Shown here: positions 1 through 4,716 of the stretch, one piece after another | Layout: each line of letters begins with the position of its first letter | Position numbering within the stretch: the stretch's first letter is position 1 | Origin: Methanoregula sp. | GTDB taxonomy: Archaea; Halobacteriota; Methanomicrobia; Methanomicrobiales; Methanospirillaceae | Reading direction: 5' to 3' | Assembly: GCA_026394635.1 (NCBI GenBank) | Contig: JAPKXV010000276.1 | Coordinates: forward strand, 1-9,905 | Length of the DNA: 9,905 nt | Notes under the pieces: model-generated | Database searches by the model: none | Seen by the model: the letters and a program-made list of their open reading frames with translations, nothing else | What the model was told of the DNA's origin: nothing | Made by a program: the position numbers and the translations under genes

Positions 1-687
1 AATGTCCTCAACCAGATCCTCACCGAAATGGACGGGCTCGTTGAGCTCAAGGACGTCGTGGTGATGGGTGCGACCAACCGGCCTGATATCGTGGACCCGG
101 CGCTTTTGCGGGCGGGAAGATTCGACCGGCTTGTATACATCGGCGAACCCACTCTGGAAGACCGGAAAAAGATCATCGGGATCCACACCCGGCTCATGCC
201 CCTTGAGGGCGCGAATCTCGAAAAACTTGTTCGGGCGACAGCGGGGTACACTGAGGACGCGGTTGGCGATCTTGTTGAAACGTGGGGCAGGGATCGTACC
301 GTGACCGTGGAAGAACTGAGCCCGGCCATCGAAAAGAAACCGGACGAGAGCACCGGTCTCCGCAAAGGTGAACGCAGGCGCAAAATTGCCGAACTCATGC
401 ACGAACGATCCCTTGTGCTCACCGATAAAAAGCGTGACACGTTCATTGGGAAGCTGGCAGAGGAGACCGAGGGTTTTGTGGGATCAGACCTTGAAGCATT
501 TTGCCGGGAAGCCGGCATGCTTGCATTGCGCGAGGGTTCGACGGCTGTTACCTTACAGCATTTTGAAGAAGCCCAGAAGAAGGTCCATCCCACCATGAAC
601 CCCAACCTGCGGGACTATTACAGCAGGATCCAGCAGCACTTCAAGGGTGGGTTGCCAAAGCAGGTGCAGCCCCCGGAATACCAGTAA
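1..687 (+). CDS. cdc48: CDC48/VCP-like AAA+ ATPase, C-terminal part (5' truncated)
   Basis: The frame is open from base 1, so the gene begins outside the window; 228 residues are visible. CDC48-type ATPases are hexameric unfoldases that remodel or extract proteins using ATP. What is seen is the last half of an AAA+ domain: a sensor-1 GATN motif (residues 23-26), the RAGRFDR segment with arginine-finger candidates R37 and R40, and then the lid. The lid is unusual. A first lid-like unit (about 55-96, containing IHTR, MPLEG and TAGYTEDAV) is followed by a charged linker (97-124) and a second unit (about 125-179) that carries the standard GSDLEAFCREA signature. The end, with KVHPTMN and then a GGLPKQVQPPEYQ tail, looks like archaeal CDC48 relatives. 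Walker A and B lie upstream and are not visible. The stop is TAA, followed closely by a run of eight T. Family assignment is firm; the substrate is unknown. Confidence 0.9.
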   Translation, partial: NVLNQILTEMDGLVELKDVVVMGATNRPDIVDPALLRAGRFDRLVYIGEPTLEDRKKIIGIHTRLMPLEGANLEKLVRATAGYTEDAVGDLVETWGRDRTVTVEELSPAIEKKPDESTGLRKGERRRKIAELMHERSLVLTDKKRDTFIGKLAEETEGFVGSDLEAFCREAGMLALREGSTAVTLQHFEEAQKKVHPTMNPNLRDYYSRIQQHFKGGLPKQVQPPEYQ

Positions 688-699
688 CTCTATCCTTCA

Positions 700-707
700 T
701 TTTTTTT
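700..707 (+). terminator. T-run terminator after the CDC48-like gene
   Basis: Eight consecutive T residues begin 13 bases after the CDC48 stop codon. Archaeal RNA polymerase terminates at such U-tracts without needing a hairpin, and none is evident here. A second run of seven T (752-758) could act as a backup. Confidence 0.55.
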
Positions 708-709
708 AG

Positions 710-916
710 AGTTCCGGTTCACGATCTCTCTCCCGTATTCAAGGTTGGTTGTTTTTTTGCGGGTCAGAGAAGGAGATTGAGGCATACTGCCGCGATCGGA
801 TGGCCGGCTACAAAGTGCCCAGCCGGTTCGTGATCGTGGATTCCCCGCTACGGGTCCACGGCTGGAAACTTTTGCGCCGCACGTTGCGGGAAACCTACTG
901 CGGGGGCGTCGCATGA
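710..916 (+). pseudogene. Remnant of the C-terminus of an acyl-CoA synthetase / AMP-forming ligase
   Basis: Frame 2 is open from 710 to a TGA at 914-916. From about 767 it translates to a sequence typical of the C-terminal domain of AMP-forming acyl-CoA synthetases: EKEIEAYCRDRMAGYKVPSR, then FVIVDSPL, then a basic HGWKLLRRTLRE segment. This last segment matches the A10-type region that normally holds the catalytic lysine (family form GKxLRR). The upstream part of the domain, the adenylation core and a sensible start codon are all missing; the preceding bases are the T-rich spacer after the CDC48 gene. It is therefore read as a leftover of a deleted or decayed gene of about 50 residues, not a working protein. 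The junction seems to lie near 752-766. In-frame TTG (749) and ATG (800) codons exist but would give only fragments. Identification rests on motif recognition. Confidence 0.65.
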
Positions 917-966
917 GCGCATCCGGGGAATATTCTGCGACAAATTGGGTAAAATCGGCACAAACC

Positions 967-990
967 TTTTAAAGAACTTGTAAAATATAT
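967..990 (+). promoter_or_regulatory. Archaeal TATA region of the KaiC-like gene
   Basis: Two AT-rich candidates precede the ATG at 1009: TTTTAAAG at 967-974 and TAAAATATAT at 981-990. With the usual 25-26 bp spacing, the first would start transcription near 996 and the second at the start codon itself. No Shine-Dalgarno sequence is present before the ATG, so a leaderless or very short-leader mRNA is likely. Confidence 0.5.
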
Positions 991-1008
991 TAGCCGGTAC
1001 AATTCACT

Positions 1009-1629
1009 ATGGCAACTGCAACCCGAATCGATGATCTTTCAATAAGTGCGAAACCCAAGAAGCGGTCGACCGGTATTGTGGGGCTCAACCTCCTGCTGGA
1101 AGGAGGATACCCTGACGGTTCGATCGTCATGATGTACGGGACGGCGCTATCGGGCGTAGACATAGCTGCCAAGCAGTTCTGGAAGGTAGAGGGCGAAGAA
1201 GGGACGTACCTGATGAATGACGGGGAGATTGAAGTTGGTATGGCAGATGTCACCGAGCTTCACCCTGAAATGTACCTCCCCCAGATGGCCGGGGGGAGGA
1301 TCGTGGTGGACTCCCTGTCCATGGTCGTACTCAAGTACGGCATTGACGGGGCCTTAAAGTTCCTCCACCTTGCCCGAGAAGAAGTCCGCAAGCGCGGTGC
1401 AAACCTTGTGTTTATCGTCTACACCGGGATCCACACACCTGTAGAGATGACACGGTTGATGCGTGCAGCAGACATCGTCATGGAGCTCAGGACAGAGACC
1501 AGCCAGAACGAGATCCAGCGGTTCCTTGCCGTCCAGAAGATCAAGGACGCGGCAGCTCCCGCACGCATGCTCCCGTTCATCATCACCGACAAGGGTATCG
1601 AAGCATCGACCACTTCAAGGGTCGTATAA
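1009..1629 (+). CDS. KaiC/RAD55-like RecA-superfamily protein with degenerate Walker A
   Basis: This 206-residue protein has the layout of a single KaiC/RAD55-type RecA domain. It opens with a variant of the family TGIxGLDxLLxGGxPxGS segment (residues 21-38: TG, GLNLLLEGGYPDGS). At the P-loop position it reads GTALSGVDIAAKQF (44-57), where the family has GxxGSGKTxxxxQF, so the Walker A lysine and following threonine are replaced by V50 and D51. The Walker B-like strand RIVVDSLS (97-104) keeps the aspartate D101. At about 206 residues it is a little short for the family, and the region between the P-loop and Walker B seems reduced. ATP hydrolysis is therefore doubtful; a regulatory or partner-binding role is possible, but the function is unknown. 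RecA-superfamily proteins of this kind are abundant in methanogens. It stands alone on its strand, convergent with the methionine synthase gene. The start rests on the only upstream ATG near the promoter. Confidence 0.82.
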   Translation: MATATRIDDLSISAKPKKRSTGIVGLNLLLEGGYPDGSIVMMYGTALSGVDIAAKQFWKVEGEEGTYLMNDGEIEVGMADVTELHPEMYLPQMAGGRIVVDSLSMVVLKYGIDGALKFLHLAREEVRKRGANLVFIVYTGIHTPVEMTRLMRAADIVMELRTETSQNEIQRFLAVQKIKDAAAPARMLPFIITDKGIEASTTSRVV

Positions 1630-1633
1630 AAAA

Positions 1634-1645
1634 TTCTTTTTTATT
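1634..1645 (+). terminator. T-rich terminator of the KaiC-like gene
   Basis: TTCTTTTTTATT lies four bases after the TAA stop, a typical archaeal U-tract terminator with no evident stem. Confidence 0.5.
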
Positions 1646-1727
1646 ATGGGGGGACTCTGGAGAAATTCCGGTTCTCATGTCATTACCCGAGATCCATGAT
1701 GAACCAATTTTCGATGGATATCGCAAG

Positions 1728-1760
1728 GGGGGCTGCCGCAGTGACGGCGGCGAAGCCCCC
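1728..1760. repeat. GC-rich hairpin in the convergent spacer
   Basis: GGGGGCT (1728-1734) pairs with AGCCCCC (1754-1760), and GCCGC (1735-1739) pairs with GCGGC (1747-1751). The result is a 12-bp stem with a 2-nt GA bulge and a 7-nt loop. It lies 44-76 bases beyond the stop of the minus-strand methionine synthase gene and about 100 bases beyond the KaiC-like stop. It could form a 3'-end structure for the minus transcript, part of a small RNA, or a single repeat-element copy. No second copy was noticed in the window. The rest of the 1646-1803 spacer shows no recognisable gene. Confidence 0.6.
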
Positions 1761-1803
1761 AAGAACGTTATGAAAAGGATGATTTCTACAGAGCCAATTT
1801 TTT

Positions 1804-2709
1804 TTACAATGCGAGGCGAACTTCCTTTGCCGCCTCGCACATGTTCTTCAGCTTTGCAAAAGCTGCATCCCGCGAACGCATACGCATCCCGCAGTCCGGG
1901 TCGACGAGCATCGTCTTTGGCCCAAAGATTGCAACGCCTCTCTCGATCCGCTGCCTGATCTCGGCCACGCTCTCCACAGTGTCCGTTGCCGAGTCCACGC
2001 ACCCGTACCCGATCATCCGCCCGCCAAGATCCCGCCGGGACATCAGGTCGAGGTTTGCCGGGTTCTTCGAGAATTCAAAGTCGAAGACCTGCACGTTGAA
2101 CTTCAGGATCTCATCGAGCACATTCCCGAGGTTGCCGCAGACATGCATACAGACCGGCACCCGTACTGACCTGGCGATCAGGCCGATCGCGTCCTTTGCA
2201 ACAGTAAGGTCGGCAATGCCGGTCGAGAGGATGGGCTCGTCTACCTGCAGGAATGTGATCCCTGCCGATTCCAGTGCCTGTGCTTCAGGGACAAGCACCG
2301 CGGCGAGATCTGCTGCCAGCTCCTCCTTGTTCCGGTACATGGGGGTGCTGATATGCAGCCCGTGGGCAAGCGTCGAGGGGCCGGTGATGATCCCCTTCAC
2401 CCGCGGGGCTTTGCTCCGGGCATACTTTGTGTCTGCAACGGTTATGGAGACGGCCGCCGGCAGAACCTTGCCGACGACCTCCTGGCCTTTGATGCCGGGG
2501 ATCTTCCCGGAGAACGCCCCGATCATGTCGCCCCGGACCTGTCCGTCAGAGATGATATCAATTCCCGCTTTAATCTGGTCAGCAACCGCAGTCTCTACCG
2601 AAGGGTGCAACGGGTCAAGCAGGCTGAGGAGCCCGCCGCCTCTCACTACTGGATAGCTCCCGACCACCGTGGTTGCGAGCACCTTATTGATAAAATAGTC
2701 TTTTGCCAT
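1804..2709 (-). CDS. Folate-independent core methionine synthase (MetE C-domain-like, methanogen type)
   Basis: The 301-residue product corresponds only to the catalytic C-terminal barrel of cobalamin-independent methionine synthase; bacterial MetE is about 750 residues. Such short archaeal enzymes transfer a methyl group to homocysteine, taking it from a methylated corrinoid rather than methyltetrahydrofolate (the MesA-type proteins of methanogens). Visible features are a TTVVGSYP N-terminal motif (13-20) and a QVDEP motif (155-159). The expected zinc-site residues are present: H189 and C191 in MHVC, E212 in FDFEF, and C273 in DPDCGMR, matching the His-Cys-Glu-Cys set of E. coli MetE. The protein should be cytosolic. 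The ATG start gives the right N-terminus, though no clear Shine-Dalgarno sequence precedes it. It follows aspS on the same strand after 66 bases, so co-transcription is plausible, with a possible internal promoter. A methylcobalamin:CoM methyltransferase-like role is less likely because of the MetE-type metal site. Confidence 0.83.
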   Translation of the reverse strand: MAKDYFINKVLATTVVGSYPVVRGGGLLSLLDPLHPSVETAVADQIKAGIDIISDGQVRGDMIGAFSGKIPGIKGQEVVGKVLPAAVSITVADTKYARSKAPRVKGIITGPSTLAHGLHISTPMYRNKEELAADLAAVLVPEAQALESAGITFLQVDEPILSTGIADLTVAKDAIGLIARSVRVPVCMHVCGNLGNVLDEILKFNVQVFDFEFSKNPANLDLMSRRDLGGRMIGYGCVDSATDTVESVAEIRQRIERGVAIFGPKTMLVDPDCGMRMRSRDAAFAKLKNMCEAAKEVRLAL

Positions 2710-2760
2710 ACTGTAAAGACCCGATAGTTGCTCTTTGTAGATCCGGGTTGACCCGCTCGG

Positions 2761-2770
2761 TAAAATAGTA
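2761..2770 (-). promoter_or_regulatory. Possible TATA box for the methionine synthase gene
   Basis: On the minus strand TACTATTTTA lies just after the aspS stop. It would place a transcript start near 2739, giving a leader of about 30 nt to the ATG at 2709. A small CGGG-TCAA-CCCG stem-loop (about 2742-2755) lies between the box and the start. This is weak evidence, and read-through from aspS is equally likely. Confidence 0.3.
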
Positions 2771-2775
2771 TGTGG

Positions 2776-4068
2776 TCAGGGGACGAGCCGGTGCATGTCA
2801 CGCGGGAAGAGCACCGCCTCCCGCACGTTGGAAAGGTTCAGCATGGTCATGACCAGGCGCTCAGCCCCCAGCCCCCAGCCCGCGTGCGGTGGCATGCCGT
2901 ACCGGAACGGGCGCAGGTAGAACTCGAAGCTCCCGGGGTTGAGCCCCTTCTTCTTGATCTGCTGCACGAGGAGGTCATGCTGGTGAACCCGCGCCGCTCC
3001 GCTTGAGAGCTCCATTCTCGGGTGCATCAGGTCGAACGCCTTGCAGATCGAGGGGTCGTTCTCGTACGGCATCGCGTAATACGGGCGGATCTCCGTAGGC
3101 CAGTCCACGATAAAGTAATGGCCCCCCATATCAGCACCAATCGCCCGCTCCGCTGCAGAGCTGATGTCATCGCCATACTTAATCGGGTCTTCGATCTTCT
3201 TCTGTGCGATCGCAATCGCCTCGGCATAGGGGAGCCGGGGGAACGGGGCACGAGGTACCTCAAAGTCGGCAATCTCAAGGTTGGCGAGCTGGTCGGTGCA
3301 GCTATCCTTCACATGCCGGTACGTGTGCACGATCAGGTCTTCGAGAATCCGCATCACTTCGTGGTGGTCGGCAAACGAGACCTCGATATCGATGCTGGTT
3401 GCCTCGTTGAGGTGCTTTGTGGTATTATGCTCTTCAGCGCGGAATATCGGTCCGATCTCAAAGACCTTCTCAAAGCCCGCCGCCATCATCATCTGCTTGT
3501 AGAGCTGCGGGCTCTGGTTCAAAAACGCCTCCCTGTCGAAGTACGCGATGGGGAAGAGCTCCGTACCGCCCTCGGTTGCAGCAGCGACGATCTTAGGGGT
3601 GGTGATGTTGATGAACCCGTTGTTTTCGAAATAATTATTGATCGCATGCATAGCCGCGCTGCGGACCTGGAACACAGCGGTCACCCGTGGCCGCCGTGCA
3701 TCGAGGAACCGGGAATCGAGCCGGGTATCGAGATCGGCAGGCACCTTCTCGACCACATCCAGCGGCATCGGGCTCTCGCTCATGCTCAGGATCTCAAATG
3801 TTTCCGGCACGAGCTCCCGCCCGCCCGGTGCTTTGTCAATTGCCTTGACGGTCCCGGTCACCCGGACCACTGATTCCCGGGAGACTGCCTTTGCAGCAGC
3901 AAGCACCGCCTCGCTCGCCTTTTTCTTTACGATGGTGACCTGGATGATGCCGGTCCTGTCGCGCAGTAAAAAGAAGGCAAGGCCGCCGAGGTCGCGCACT
4001 TCGTGCACCCACCCGATGACCTCCGCCGTGCCGGTAGTGGGCGTAACTGACTGTATCGGTCTCCGCAT
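2776..4068 (-). CDS. aspS: Archaeal aspartyl-tRNA synthetase, probably non-discriminating
   Basis: This full-length 430-residue enzyme is a class IIb synthetase of archaeal/eukaryal type, charging tRNA with aspartate in the cytosol. An N-terminal OB-fold anticodon-binding domain (about 15-100) precedes the class II core. The core shows an ATEGGTELF segment (164-172), a QSPQLYKQ segment (185-192), motif 2 with FRAEEHNTTKHLNE (209-222), and motif 3 with GLGAERL (399-405). In the anticodon domain GWVHEVRD has H22 where the discriminating Thermococcus enzyme has Trp26, and P81 where that enzyme has Lys85 (comparison from memory). His and Pro at these sites mark AspRSs that also charge tRNA-Asn, with the Asp then amidated by GatCAB. 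AGGAG at 4073-4077, four bases before the ATG, supports the start. The gene is transcribed divergently from the 4156 gene and upstream of the methionine synthase gene. Confidence 0.96.
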   Translation of the reverse strand: MRRPIQSVTPTTGTAEVIGWVHEVRDLGGLAFFLLRDRTGIIQVTIVKKKASEAVLAAAKAVSRESVVRVTGTVKAIDKAPGGRELVPETFEILSMSESPMPLDVVEKVPADLDTRLDSRFLDARRPRVTAVFQVRSAAMHAINNYFENNGFINITTPKIVAAATEGGTELFPIAYFDREAFLNQSPQLYKQMMMAAGFEKVFEIGPIFRAEEHNTTKHLNEATSIDIEVSFADHHEVMRILEDLIVHTYRHVKDSCTDQLANLEIADFEVPRAPFPRLPYAEAIAIAQKKIEDPIKYGDDISSAAERAIGADMGGHYFIVDWPTEIRPYYAMPYENDPSICKAFDLMHPRMELSSGAARVHQHDLLVQQIKKKGLNPGSFEFYLRPFRYGMPPHAGWGLGAERLVMTMLNLSNVREAVLFPRDMHRLVP

Positions 4069-4072
4069 TAAA

Positions 4073-4077
4073 CTCCT
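4073..4077 (-). promoter_or_regulatory. Shine-Dalgarno site of aspS
   Basis: On the minus strand AGGAG is followed by TTTA and then the ATG at 4068. It fixes the aspS start and contrasts with several neighbours that lack such a site. Confidence 0.7.
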
Positions 4078-4124
4078 ATAATGATGGGACAGCGGGGATA
4101 ATGGATTTTTGGGAGTGCACCACG

Positions 4125-4132
4125 TTTAAATA
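4125..4132. promoter_or_regulatory. TATA box of the divergent aspS / membrane-protein promoter
   Basis: TTTAAATA lies 24-31 bases before the ATG at 4156, placing transcript start at or next to that codon; with no Shine-Dalgarno site, the rightward mRNA would be leaderless. The TTTAAA core is self-complementary, so it could also serve aspS. Leftward transcription would then start near 4102 and give a leader of about 33 nt that contains the aspS ribosome site. Confidence 0.5.
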
Positions 4133-4155
4133 TCGCCGTCCCCCTGTATGATGTG

Positions 4156-4659
4156 ATGACAGAAGGAGAGCAGGTATCAATACAACCGTCAGGGAATACG
4201 GGCAGGGGCTTCAAGGTTCTGATCGGGATCATCGTGCTTATCATTATCCTGATGGCCGCGGCCATCCTGACGCTCACCGTGACTACGGTAAACCCGGAGC
4301 CGGGCGCTACGTACCCGTACACAACATTGTATGCGGTCTCTCTCCCCGAAGGTGAAGCGGTGAACATCGGTACGACAAGAATGGTGGTGCTCTCGTTTGA
4401 GAACGAGATGCTGGCAGATGTTGATGGCAACCGGGAAAAACTGGTGATCGGGGAGGAACGGCAGCTTGCCGAGCGGCGGGCGCGGATCACCACGCTTGGC
4501 ATACCGGTCCTTGAGACTAACTTCCAAATCGGGCTGAAATATAAGGGCGTACTGGACAAACGTGCCTTCTTTGACCTGACTGTACAGGCCCAGAAGCAGG
4601 TACCGGAGTTTATCTTGAGCCGCCTGCTGCCCGCAAGCATTGATGCAAGGGCGATGTAA
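4156..4659 (+). CDS. Single-pass membrane protein of unknown function
   Basis: I do not recognise this 167-residue protein. A short polar N-terminus (1-19) is followed by one strongly hydrophobic segment (about 21-43, rich in Ile, Leu and Ala). A polar domain of about 120 residues follows, probably outside the cell, beginning with a Pro/Tyr-rich stretch (NPEPGATYPY). It shows alternating strand-like stretches such as TRMVVLSF and a charged helix-like EERQLAERRARI. No cysteines or catalytic motif stand out. The ATG at 4156 is preferred over the GTG immediately before it at 4153, because the TATA box fits a leaderless start and no ribosome site is present. It is divergent from aspS and convergent with the beta-propeller gene; neither neighbour suggests a role. 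Confidence 0.75.
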   Translation: MTEGEQVSIQPSGNTGRGFKVLIGIIVLIIILMAAAILTLTVTTVNPEPGATYPYTTLYAVSLPEGEAVNIGTTRMVVLSFENEMLADVDGNREKLVIGEERQLAERRARITTLGIPVLETNFQIGLKYKGVLDKRAFFDLTVQAQKQVPEFILSRLLPASIDARAM

Positions 4660-4668
4660 CTCCCCCAC

Positions 4669-4708
4669 TTTTTAAAAAAAAGAATAGATTGCTCCTGCAG
4701 AGAAAAAA
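4669..4708. terminator. Convergent terminator region
   Basis: TTTTTAAAAAAAA (4669-4681) follows the stop of the 4156 gene and presents a T-run on both strands. For the minus-strand beta-propeller gene, the A-run at 4703-4708 reads as six T only nine bases after its stop. The 57-base spacer thus seems to end both convergent transcripts. Confidence 0.5.
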
Positions 4709-4716
4709 GAGATTTT

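Noticed and set aside
690..914. Minus-strand open frame across the spacer after the CDC48 gene
   Set aside because: The plus strand there encodes a recognisable AMP-ligase tail. The minus-strand product is low-complexity Arg/Ser/Pro sequence without a promoter.
1660..1676. Small GAGAA/TTCTC stem-loop after the KaiC-like gene
   Set aside because: A 5-bp AT-leaning stem is expected by chance and is not followed by a T-run.
1841..2656. Plus-strand open frame opposite the methionine synthase gene
   Set aside because: It is the shadow of a gene whose zinc-site motifs are conserved; its Ser/Arg/Pro-rich translation resembles no family.
3022..3873. Long plus-strand open frame opposite aspS
   Set aside because: It is fully antisense to a conserved synthetase. 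Its His/Arg/Val-rich composition is what the complement of GC-rich codons gives, and it has no recognisable domain.
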